Source of the DNA: a virus
Length of the DNA: 33,391 nt
IMG/VR virus record: IMGVR_UViG_3300034117_000596
Span: 1 to 33,391 of that record
Direction: 5' to 3' (one strand)
This document shows positions 14,488-19,462 of the stretch, in pieces (within the stretch, counting starts at the first letter, position 1; each line of letters begins with the position of its first letter). The notes under the pieces were generated by a model. The model made no database searches. It saw only the letters and a list, made by a program, of their open reading frames with translations, and was not told the DNA's origin. The position numbers were made by a program, and so were the translations under genes.

Positions 14488-14562
14488 GGAGGTATAACTT
14501 AACGGCGAAAGTAGCTGGCTTTTAACCAGTAAATCAGAGTTCGATTCTCTGTGCCTCTACCA
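14488..14562 (+). tRNA. tRNA-Lys (TTT)
   Basis: 75 nt with CCA. Acceptor GGAGGTA/TGCCTCT, loop CTTTTAA gives TTT, T arm CAGAG-TTCGATT-CTCTG. Confidence 0.93.
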
Positions 14563-14642
14563 TATAAAAACACATTTCAATAGTTTCGACTGTGATGGAT
14601 AGTTTCTGTTTAGTACAGTATCCGAAGTGTGTTTCTATATGG
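14560..14642 (+). repeat. Inter-tRNA inverted repeat 3 (Lys-Tyr spacer)
   Basis: Arms 14560-14578 and 14624-14642 pair over 19 positions with one mismatch and one G-T, enclosing 45 nt. Inside, GGATA/TATCC and CTGT/ACAG form a second stem. Arms resemble those of repeat 1, so the two are probably related. The right arm includes the first two bases of tRNA-Tyr. Confidence 0.88.
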
Positions 14643-14733
14643 AGCAATTGATGCTATGGCGTGTGCATCGGCGGACTGTAAATCCGTCCCCTCCGGGTAA
14701 ACAATCTTGGTTCGACTCCAAGTTGCTCCACCA
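14641..14733 (+). tRNA. tRNA-Tyr (GTA)
   Basis: 93 nt class II tRNA with CCA. Acceptor GGAGCAA/TTGCTCC, loop CTGTAAA, variable arm CCCCTCCGGG-type. Confidence 0.94.
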
Positions 14734-14926
14734 AATCCCGGTACTACTTCCGTTAAAGTAGCGTTTGATTAGCGATAGAGATCCGGTGGCAGAAGACCGT
14801 TAGCGGAGTAATCCTGAATCTGATAGGCAGAATCTCACTGCACACAGACTCCGAATAAATGAGATGGACAGAGTAACTGCTCAATTAAGGGCTGGCGTGG
14901 AACCCAGTAGCTTATACTAATTTGGT
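14730..14926 (+). repeat. Structured spacer with inverted repeat 4 (Tyr-Asp)
   Basis: ACCAAAT at 14730-14736 (the tRNA-Tyr CCA end) pairs with ATTTGGT at 14920-14926, which runs into tRNA-Asp. The enclosed 183 nt holds further stems: CTACTT/AAGTAG (14744-14761) and CGGAGT/ACTCCG (14804-14853). No gene is seen here. Confidence 0.65.
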
Positions 14927-14998
14927 CTCAAAGTGTTCATGGACGCACGTATGCCTGTCACGCATAAAGAAGGGGATCGTTACCCCTTGGGACCGCCA
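14924..14998 (+). tRNA. tRNA-Asp (GTC)
   Basis: 75 nt with CCA. Acceptor GGTCTCA/TGGGACC, G73, loop CTGTCAC gives GTC. The T loop is ATCGTTA rather than TTCRANN, a change shared with the tRNA-Ile at 15682. Confidence 0.88.
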
Positions 14999-15006
14999 AG
15001 TTTTAT

Positions 15007-15082
15007 TCCGCAGTAGCTCAGTCGGTAGAGTAGATGACTGTTAATCATTTGGTCGGTGGTTCGAGCCCACCCTGTGGAGCCA
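15007..15082 (+). tRNA. tRNA-Asn (GTT)
   Basis: 76 nt with CCA. Acceptor TCCGCAG/CTGTGGA, G73, loop CTGTTAA: typical bacterial tRNA-Asn. Confidence 0.95.
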
Positions 15083-15090
15083 ATTTTTTC

Positions 15091-15167
15091 CCGTGTGTAG
15101 CTCAGCTAGGTAGAGCTCTTGGTTTGGGACCAAGTGGTCGCATGTTCGAATCGTGTCACACGGACCA
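15091..15167 (+). tRNA. tRNA-Pro (TGG), canonical copy
   Basis: 77 nt with CCA. Acceptor CCGTGTG/CACACGG, A73, loop TTTGGGA with G37 as normal for Pro. Confidence 0.95.
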
Positions 15168-15176
15168 ATTTCGCCT

Positions 15177-15212
15177 TTGTTGACGGCGTATAATAGGATA
15201 AGTTGTCAACAA
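15177..15212 (+). repeat. Hairpin in the Pro-Ala spacer
   Basis: TTGTTGAC (15177-15184) pairs with GTCAACAA (15205-15212) around a 20-base loop. A TATAAT sits in the loop but has no -35 box at the right distance. It may be a processing stem. Confidence 0.55.
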
Positions 15213-15220
15213 CAAATTTT

Positions 15221-15295
15221 GGGCTGGTAGTGATAATGGGAGCACAGGGGCTTTGCAAGCCTTTAGTCGGGGTTCGATCCCCCGCCGGTCCACCA
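15221..15295 (+). tRNA. tRNA-Ala (TGC)
   Basis: 75 nt with CCA. Loop TTTGCAA. Acceptor GGGCTGG/CCGGTCC carries G3-U70, the alanine identity pair. Confidence 0.95.
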
Positions 15296-15300
15296 AATTC

Positions 15301-15375
15301 GGTTCAGTAGCACAGTGGTAGTGCAACTCCTTCATACGGAGTAGGTCGTTGGCTCGTATCCAACCTGAACCACCA
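15301..15375 (+). tRNA. tRNA-Met (CAT), elongator or Ile2
   Basis: 75 nt with CCA. Acceptor GGTTCAG/CTGAACC fully paired, so not an initiator. Loop TTCATAC. The T loop is CTCGTAT, off the usual TTCRANN. Confidence 0.88.
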
Positions 15376-15379
15376 GTAT

Positions 15380-15455
15380 GGGTCTTTAACTCAGTGAACA
15401 GAGTACTTGGCTACGAACCAAGAAGTCGTAGGTTTGAATCCTACAAGACCCTCCA
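15380..15455 (+). tRNA. tRNA-Arg (ACG)
   Basis: 76 nt with CCA. Acceptor GGGTCTT/AAGACCC, loop CTACGAA gives ACG; A34 would need editing to inosine by host TadA to read CGU, CGC and CGA. Discriminator is T, unusual for Arg. Confidence 0.9.
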
Positions 15456-15681
15456 AGCCGTTCCGCTTTGTTAGCGGATACTGTGACCCACAGGATAGAA
15501 GTGAGGTGACTCTCACGGGTGGTAGTCTTTAAACCGAAAGGCCGCTGGCAGTGCGATAACGGTCCTGGTCGGGAAGCGGGTGGAGGGTGTGTGTTACAAG
15601 GCGTTGAACCAAACGGGGAGCCAAGTAACAACGGTGCGAGCTGACACACTAAATTACCGCCGCAGGACGCAGAGCATTTAT
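15456..15681 (+). ncRNA. Structured 226 nt spacer, possible ncRNA (Arg-Ile)
   Basis: No gene is seen. Stems: TCCGCT/AGCGGA (15462-15478), GTGAG/CTCAC near 15505-15520, and a two-part helix GTGTGT (15587-15592) with ACACAC (15644-15649) plus GTTAC/GTAAC inside it. It is richer in G and C than neighbouring genes. I do not see RNase P or tmRNA motifs. It may be an independent RNA or a large processed spacer. Confidence 0.45.
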
Positions 15682-15755
15682 ACCCCGTTAGCTCAAAGGT
15701 AGAGCACCCGGCTGATAACCGGGAGACAGAGGATCGTTACCTCTACAGGGTACCA
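15682..15755 (+). tRNA. tRNA-Ile (GAT)
   Basis: 74 nt with CCA. Acceptor ACCCCGT/ACAGGGT has one C-A mismatch. Loop CTGATAA gives GAT. T loop ATCGTTA as in tRNA-Asp here. Confidence 0.88.
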
Positions 15756-15761
15756 AATTTT

Positions 15762-15835
15762 TTCTCGCTGGTGTAATGGCAGCATAGCGGTCTCCAAAAC
15801 CGTTGGTTGGGGTTCGAGTCCCTAGCGGGAAGCCA
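15762..15835 (+). tRNA. tRNA-Trp (CCA)
   Basis: 74 nt with CCA. Acceptor TTCTCGC/GCGGGAA, G73, loop CTCCAAA. Confidence 0.93.
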
Positions 15836-15856
15836 ATTTTTATAAAGGTGATTGAT

Positions 15857-16345
15857 ATGAAAAAGTTCGACATAGAAGAAGTCAAAACATTCCTTGCAAA
15901 ACAAGGACAAGATACCAAAGTGTACCTTGGTGCTGACTCTGAAAGAATTAGAGTTAACGGTGTTTGGTATGCTGATTATGCTTTGGCTGTCGTAGTTCAT
16001 ATTGATGGCCGCCACGGTTGTAAGATATTTGGTTATGTAGATAGAGAAATGGATTATGACCATAAGAAAAGTAAACCTGCTATGCGTCTGATGACAGAAG
16101 TATACAAGGTTTCAGAATTGTTCCAAAACTTGGCTGACGTATTAGAAGATTTTCATGTTGAAGTTCATTTGGACTTGAACAAATCTGATGAATTCGGAAG
16201 TTCATGTGTTGTGCAACAAGCAATAGGTTATATCAAAGGTACATGTAACATGACACCGATGGTTAAACCAGATGCACCTGCTGCTAGTTTCTGTGCCGAT
16301 AGATTGAAAAGAATCTTGGCCGAACAAGAAGCAGTGCATGTCTAA
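15857..16345 (+). CDS. YkuK-like protein (DUF458, RNase H fold)
   Basis: 162 residues. ATG 15857 follows AAAGGTG. The start KVYLGADSERI (D27) and later VHLDLNKSDEF followed by VQQAIGYIKGT match the YkuK/DUF458 family, whose fold is RNase H-like with acidic active-site residues. Family function is unsettled. The gene is set inside the tRNA array, 21 bp after tRNA-Trp and 31 bp before tRNA-His, with no promoter of its own visible. It must be made from the tRNA transcript, so a link to RNA handling is attractive but inferred. A hairpin lies straight after the stop. Confidence 0.8.
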   Translation: MKKFDIEEVKTFLAKQGQDTKVYLGADSERIRVNGVWYADYALAVVVHIDGRHGCKIFGYVDREMDYDHKKSKPAMRLMTEVYKVSELFQNLADVLEDFHVEVHLDLNKSDEFGSSCVVQQAIGYIKGTCNMTPMVKPDAPAASFCADRLKRILAEQEAVHV

Positions 16346-16352
16346 CAGACCT

Positions 16353-16459
16353 CCAAAGTAATTAAGTTTACTTTGGGCAGTGCTTAGTGTAGTGGTCTGC
16401 ACCTCTCGCTGTGACCGAGATAGTATGAGTTCGATCCTCATAGTGCTGCCCAAAGTAAA
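16353..16459 (+). repeat. Nested complements around tRNA-His
   Basis: TTTACTTTGGGCAG (16367-16380) pairs with CTGCCCAAAGTAAA (16446-16459), extending the tRNA-His acceptor stem by about 10 bp on both sides. CCAAAGTAA at 16353-16361 can pair with the same left arm, so two structures compete. Confidence 0.8.
16377..16452 (+). tRNA. tRNA-His (GTG)
   Basis: 76 nt counting G-1, CCA encoded. Acceptor CAGTGCT/AGTGCTG, G-1 opposite C73 (the His identity pair), D arm GTGT/GCAC, loop CTGTGAC. Confidence 0.92.
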
Positions 16460-16462
16460 TTT

Positions 16463-16537
16463 GCCTTGTTAACTCAGCGGTAGAGTGTCTCCCTTACAAG
16501 GAGAAGGTCGGCGGTTCGATCCCGTCACAAGGTACCA
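16463..16537 (+). tRNA. tRNA-Val (TAC)
   Basis: 75 nt with CCA. Acceptor GCCTTGT/ACAAGGT, loop CTTACAA. Confidence 0.94.
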
Positions 16538-16541
16538 ACAT

Positions 16542-16617
16542 GCTGCTTTAGCTGATGTGGTCATAGCGCTGGTTTGAAGAACCAGTGAAAGAGGTTCGAT
16601 CCCTCTAGGCAGCACCA
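16542..16617 (+). tRNA. tRNA-Phe (GAA)
   Basis: 76 nt with CCA. Acceptor GCTGCTT/AGGCAGC, loop TTGAAGA within CTGGT/ACCAG. Confidence 0.93.
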
Positions 16618-16625
16618 ATTATTAT

Positions 16626-16702
16626 ACCCAAGTGACGAAATTGGCAAACGTGTCTCTCTCAAAAGGAGAATTTTGTGGGTTCGAATCCCATCTTGGGTAC
16701 CA
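16626..16702 (+). tRNA. tRNA-Leu (CAA) with short variable loop
   Basis: 77 nt with CCA. Acceptor ACCCAAG/CTTGGGT, loop CTCAAAA gives CAA. The D arm is Leu-like, but only ATTTTG lies between anticodon stem and T stem, in place of the class II arm. Confidence 0.85.
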
Positions 16703-16703
16703 T

Positions 16704-16777
16704 GCTCTCATAGTATAATGGCATTACACATCCTTGGTAAGGATGAAAACCAAGTTCAATCCTTGGTGGGAGCACCA
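16704..16777 (+). tRNA. tRNA-Thr (GGT)
   Basis: 74 nt with CCA, one base after the previous tRNA. Acceptor GCTCTCA/TGGGAGC, loop TTGGTAA. Its last 22 bases overlap the end of a minus-strand frame. Confidence 0.93.
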
Positions 16778-16926
16778 ATATTTTTTATTTCATCCAGTAC
16801 AAAAAGCTGTTGCCTTGTTTCAAAGGATGGTGTAAAATCATTGCTGTTGGTGAATGATTTTGTTTCTTGATATGATTCCAATTTATTGGCCATATCGTAT
16901 AAATCTTTAACATAATTTTTTTCCAT
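16756..16926 (-). CDS. Possible 56-residue protein, minus strand
   Basis: The frame begins MEKNYVKDLYDMANKLE and ends DEIKNIGAPTKD. It fills the only tRNA-free gap of this stretch (16778-16939), and its composition looks like a real protein (a charged helix, then FTPSFETRQQLF). No ribosome site or good promoter is visible, and the 3' end overlaps tRNA-Thr on the opposite strand. It could be a relic or a late gene opposing the array. Without it the gap holds nothing else I can name. Confidence 0.4.
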   Translation of the reverse strand: MEKNYVKDLYDMANKLESYQETKSFTNSNDFTPSFETRQQLFVLDEIKNIGAPTKD

Positions 16927-16939
16927 AGAAGTATTTATT

Positions 16940-17016
16940 GCCCCGGTGACGGAATTGGTATACGTGTTGGTCTTAGAAGCCAAATTTTGAGAGTTCGAGT
17001 CTCTCCTGGGGCACCA
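16940..17016 (+). tRNA. tRNA-Leu (TAG) with short variable loop
   Basis: 77 nt with CCA. Acceptor GCCCCGG/CTGGGGC, loop CTTAGAA gives TAG. The D arm (GTGACGGAATTGG) and the short ATTTTG variable region match the Leu(CAA) gene at 16626, so the two probably arose by duplication. Confidence 0.87.
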
Positions 17017-17025
17017 AGTTTTTAG

Positions 17026-17092
17026 TTACAGTCAGTACTGTGGGAAGTACAGGTGGACAACACCAGGACAAGGTTCGAATCCAAACTGTAAT
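17026..17092 (+). pseudogene. Degenerate tRNA-like sequence
   Basis: Acceptor TTACAGT/ACTGTAA is perfect, the D arm GTAC-TGTGGGAA-GTAC is intact and the T loop reads TTCGAAT. The anticodon loop (GGACAAC) lacks U33, the T stem has only about two good pairs and no CCA follows. Likely a decayed tRNA, or an RNA that only mimics one. Confidence 0.6.
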
Positions 17093-17096
17093 TTTT

Positions 17097-17171
17097 CTGG
17101 CGTTAGTATAATGGACAATACAGTAGGCTTCTACCCTTCTAATGGGAGTTCGATTCTCTCACGCCGGACCA
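17097..17171 (+). tRNA. tRNA-Arg (TCT)
   Basis: 75 nt with CCA. Acceptor CTGGCGT/ACGCCGG, loop CTTCTAC gives TCT for AGA/AGG. One T-T mismatch in the anticodon stem. Confidence 0.88.
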
Positions 17172-17175
17172 GATT

Positions 17176-17258
17176 GCGAGTATGGTGGAATAGGTAGACA
17201 CAAGAGACTTAAAATCTCTCGCTTCGGCGTACCGGTTCGATTCCGGTTACTCGTACCA
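17176..17258 (+). tRNA. tRNA-Leu (TAA)
   Basis: 83 nt with CCA and a normal class II variable arm (GCTTCGGC). Acceptor GCGAGTA/TACTCGT, loop CTTAAAA. Confidence 0.94.
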
Positions 17259-17276
17259 AGTATACCAAAATATTGG

Positions 17277-17305
17277 TTGACAGTTGAATAGAAAGCATAT
17301 ATAAT
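17277..17305 (+). promoter_or_regulatory. sigma70-type promoter before tRNA-Gly (GCC)
   Basis: TTGACA at 17277-17282, 17 bp spacer, TATAAT at 17300-17305. The tRNA begins at 17315, so the leader is only a few bases. Confidence 0.83.
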
Positions 17306-17314
17306 AACTCTATT

Positions 17315-17389
17315 GCGGGTATGGTGCTAGTGGTAACACAAGACCTTGCCAAGGTTTAGTTGTGAGTTCGATTCTCACTACCCGCTCCA
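17315..17389 (+). tRNA. tRNA-Gly (GCC)
   Basis: 75 nt with CCA. Acceptor GCGGGTA/TACCCGC, U73, loop TTGCCAA. Confidence 0.95.
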
Positions 17390-17394
17390 GATTC

Positions 17395-17468
17395 GCCCTA
17401 TTAGTATAATGGTATTACACCTGTTTTGTAATCAGGTTACGGCAGTTCGATTCTGTCATGGGGCACCA
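17395..17468 (+). tRNA. tRNA-Thr (TGT)
   Basis: 74 nt with CCA. Acceptor GCCCTAT/ATGGGGC, loop TTTGTAA gives TGT; base pair 31-39 is T-T. Confidence 0.92.
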
Positions 17469-17476
17469 AATAAGTA

Positions 17477-17505
17477 TTGACTACAACAGATTTTTAGTGT
17501 ATAAT
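17477..17505 (+). promoter_or_regulatory. sigma70-type promoter before tRNA-Gly (TCC) and groES
   Basis: TTGACT at 17477-17482, 17 bp spacer, TATAAT at 17500-17505. Drives the last tRNAs and probably groES and the following gene. Confidence 0.8.
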
Positions 17506-17514
17506 AGTTTATGT

Positions 17515-17588
17515 GCGGGATTAGTTTAATGGTAAAACAGCAGATTTCCAATCTTCGGTCATCAGTTCGATTCTGATATCCCGCTCCA
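17515..17588 (+). tRNA. tRNA-Gly (TCC)
   Basis: 74 nt with CCA. Acceptor GCGGGAT/ATCCCGC, U73, loop TTTCCAA. Confidence 0.95.
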
Positions 17589-17594
17589 TTTAAT

Positions 17595-17661
17595 GCGGTC
17601 GTTATAGAACAGTTTAGGTGTCCAACTTAAGCAGTATGTGCGAATCATACAGGCCGCTCCA
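17595..17661 (+). tRNA. Short Gly-like tRNA (TCC), aberrant
   Basis: 67 nt with TCCA end. Acceptor GCGGTCG/AGGCCGC (last pair G-A), T arm GTATG-TGCGAAT-CATAC. The D arm is cut down to GTT/AAC with no GG, and loop TGTCCAA has G in place of U33. It may be a second, decaying tRNA-Gly or an unusual functional RNA. Confidence 0.6.
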
Positions 17662-17679
17662 TTTATTTTTGAGGTCATT

Positions 17680-17925
17680 ATGAACATCACACCACTTGCA
17701 AATAAAATTGTTATTAAACGAATCGAAGGTTCTAAGCAAACAGAATCAGGCATCATTCTACAGAGAACAGATGAACCTGATAGAGCAGAAGTTATGGCCA
17801 TCGGTCCTGATGTTGATGAAGTTTCTGTTGGTGATATTGTTCTTTTGGATTGGAATGCTGCAATGAAATCCGGCGACTACTATGTTGCCAAAATTGATGG
17901 CGTAGTTTTCGTATACGGAGAATAA
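17680..17925 (+). CDS. groES: GroES-like co-chaperonin
   Basis: 81 residues, shorter than cellular GroES (about 97). ATG 17680 follows GAGGT. The Cpn10 pattern is clear: ITPLANKIVIKRIEG, then the mobile loop region with SGIILQ, then AEVMAIGPD, VGDIVLLDWNAA and a final VVFVYGE. In T4 the analogue gp31 replaces GroES to fold the capsid protein in the host GroEL. No GroEL gene is in the window, so the host chaperonin must be the partner. It sits at the end of the tRNA array and likely shares the promoter at 17477. Confidence 0.92.
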   Translation: MNITPLANKIVIKRIEGSKQTESGIILQRTDEPDRAEVMAIGPDVDEVSVGDIVLLDWNAAMKSGDYYVAKIDGVVFVYGE

Positions 17926-17926
17926 A

Positions 17927-18148
17927 ATGTCTGATGGTGGTAAAGGTTCTAACCCAAGACCATTTAGTGTTTCACAGGAAACATTTGGTGATAACTTTGA
18001 TGCAATCTTTCGTAAGCCATCACCAAAAGAAATAGAAGATGCTAAAGCCGAACAAGAAGAATTCGATAGAATCTTAGAAGATAATCTTAAACGCACTAGG
18101 CATGAATTCGATAAAAACGTTATTATGAAACCTGAATTTTTCGAATAA
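17927..18148 (+). CDS. Small conserved phage protein, MSDGGKGS type
   Basis: 73 residues. The start MSDGGKGSNPRPFSVSQETF, followed by FDAIFRKPSPKE and a strongly charged helix, is a small protein type I know from many tailed phages, without known function. It begins one base after the groES stop. It is acidic and likely soluble. Confidence 0.7.
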   Translation: MSDGGKGSNPRPFSVSQETFGDNFDAIFRKPSPKEIEDAKAEQEEFDRILEDNLKRTRHEFDKNVIMKPEFFE

Positions 18149-18155
18149 ATATTAT

Positions 18156-18228
18156 AGCGGGTTGGTGAAACAGTATCACAGTGGGCTCATAATCCTCAGT
18201 TCCGGTGCAAATCCGTGACCCGCAACCA
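18156..18228 (+). tRNA. Initiator-like tRNA-fMet (CAT)
   Basis: 73 nt ending CGCAACCA as in E. coli tRNA-fMet. Acceptor bases 2-7 (GCGGGT) pair and 1-72 is an A-A mismatch, the initiator hallmark. Loop CTCATAA. The anticodon stem is GTGGG/TCCTC, with the run of G pairs but a T-T mismatch. The D loop (AACAGTA) lacks GG and the T loop is TGCAAAT (T55 changed to G), so it is not a standard fold. Confidence 0.75.
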
Positions 18229-18229
18229 A

Positions 18230-19003
18230 TTACTCTCTATACATATTAGATAAGAATTCTGCCTCAGGAATTCTAGTTCTTGTATTCTTACTACCAAGAA
18301 CAACAACAATCCTATTCCCAATATTAGTGTCCAAGAATAATGTTATGCATCCACCAGATGCACTAATGTATCCTGTTTTACTGACAACAATATTTTGGTG
18401 AGTGCCAATCAATGGATTGGTATTACGAAAAACAAACCACTTATTTTTAATTTGTATTTTTATTTCAGACTTACGGCTAGCGTATCTGATGTTGCCATAG
18501 AAACTCGCTTCTCTTGTAAGTTTAATTAATTGTCTTGCAGTACTAACATTTCGTGCATCTAATCCAGTTGGTTCATACACAACCGTATTTGTCATTTCCA
18601 AACTTCTAATTTTTTGGTTCATTGCTTGTACACATTCGACCAATCCACCAGGATAATGTTCACAAAGAGTTAGTGCAGCTCTATTGTCACTGGCTGTTAT
18701 TGTTAGGTTTATTAATTCCAACCTAGTTAATTTTTGATTGTTTCTTGGTAACTTGTCGGCCAATTTTGTTGTCATTGTTATTTTTTCATCAACATTTTGG
18801 TTTGCATCTAAGACAACCATAACAGTCAACAGTTTTGTTATACTAGCAATTGGCCGGACCACATCAATATTTTCACCATCAATAATATTACCACGTATAT
18901 CCGATATCAACCAGGATTTTGCGGTGATGGGTTTTGCTGAGACAACTTGTTGATTAAAAAGTATGGTGAAAAATAGCAAATAAGTAAAAATTTTGTATAA
19001 CAA
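18230..19003 (-). CDS. Secreted penicillin-binding-protein-like peptidase (S11 family)
   Basis: 257 residues. The start is TTG at 19003 with GAGGTG five bases before it. An N-terminal signal peptide (YKIFTYLLFFTILFNQQVVSA) is followed by the three serine-peptidase motifs: SITK (54-57), SDN (105-107) and KTG (209-211), spaced as in D-alanyl-D-alanine endo/carboxypeptidases such as PBP7. These cut peptide bridges or terminal D-Ala of peptidoglycan in the periplasm. It is the last gene of a four-gene minus-strand cassette, converging on the tRNA array. A role in lysis, wall remodelling or exclusion of other phages is inferred. Such an enzyme is unusual in a T4-like genome. Confidence 0.85.
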   Translation of the reverse strand: MLYKIFTYLLFFTILFNQQVVSAKPITAKSWLISDIRGNIIDGENIDVVRPIASITKLLTVMVVLDANQNVDEKITMTTKLADKLPRNNQKLTRLELINLTITASDNRAALTLCEHYPGGLVECVQAMNQKIRSLEMTNTVVYEPTGLDARNVSTARQLIKLTREASFYGNIRYASRKSEIKIQIKNKWFVFRNTNPLIGTHQNIVVSKTGYISASGGCITLFLDTNIGNRIVVVLGSKNTRTRIPEAEFLSNMYRE

Positions 19004-19028
19004 TCAAACACCTCATCAAAGTTTTGAA

Positions 19029-19319
19029 TCATGGTGATTCAATTTGTGGTTTACAAGCTCTAGCATTATTAAATGAGGTTGTGTATATGGATTTCTTTTC
19101 ACCTTTTTGACTGGTGGTAACCAAACATTTGTATTCACAGACTTGTAATCCTTTTTCATTCGTAAAACTCTTTTCCAATTGACAATAGTTCTTATCGTTA
19201 ATTGAAGATGCTTTTGTATATATGATAGCATCCGGCATAAAATTTATATTGATGGTCGGATGAGTAACCATCAACGTTGCACTGGTTGTCAACAATGTAA
19301 AAAGTAATTTATTTTTCAT
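19029..19319 (-). CDS. Small secreted protein
   Basis: 96 residues. The start MKNKLLFTLLTTSATLMV is a signal peptide, and the mature part has four Cys (K-N-Y-C-Q, V-C-E-Y-K-C, A-R-A-C), which could form two disulfides in the periplasm. I recognise no family. It begins inside the stop of the 48-residue membrane peptide (ATGA) and lies just before the peptidase, so the pair may act together. Confidence 0.7.
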   Translation of the reverse strand: MKNKLLFTLLTTSATLMVTHPTININFMPDAIIYTKASSINDKNYCQLEKSFTNEKGLQVCEYKCLVTTSQKGEKKSIYTTSFNNARACKPQIESP

Positions 19320-19462
19320 CTATAGTCTTTGGTATACCACCAAACAAAGGTCAATAGTCCTGATCCGACCAATAGAATGAATACGTAAAAGAATAAAATA
19401 AATTTACCAAGACCAACATTGTCAAATACCCATTCTAAAAATGTGTACTTATTTTTTTTCAT
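19316..19462 (-). CDS. 48-residue single-membrane-span peptide
   Basis: Frame from ATG at 19462 to TGA at 19318-19316: MKKNKYTFLEWVF, then a hydrophobic span KFILFFYVFILLVGSGLLTF, then VWWYTKDYR. The Lys start and Trp/Tyr-Lys end fit one transmembrane helix. It overlaps both neighbours (14 bp with the gene before, ATGA with the gene after), so it belongs to the same transcript. A holin or spanin-like role is possible but unproven. Confidence 0.65.
   Translation of the reverse strand: MKKNKYTFLEWVFDNVGLGKFILFFYVFILLVGSGLLTFVWWYTKDYR

Noticed and set aside
15189-15194. TATAAT in the Pro-Ala tRNA spacer
   Set aside because: No -35 box at 16-18 bp; the nearest TTGAC is only three bases away and belongs to a hairpin.
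15456-15681. RNase P RNA or tmRNA in the structured spacer
   Set aside because: Conserved RNase P cores and the tmRNA tag frame and tRNA-like ends are not seen.
15386-16063. Minus-strand frames opposite Arg, Ile and Trp tRNAs
   Set aside because: Antisense of tRNA and the YkuK-like gene; no start signals.
16926-16939. AATAAATA as a late promoter for the minus-strand 56-residue gene
   Set aside because: Only about five bases from the ATG, so the transcript would start at or after the start codon; one base off consensus in AT-rich DNA.
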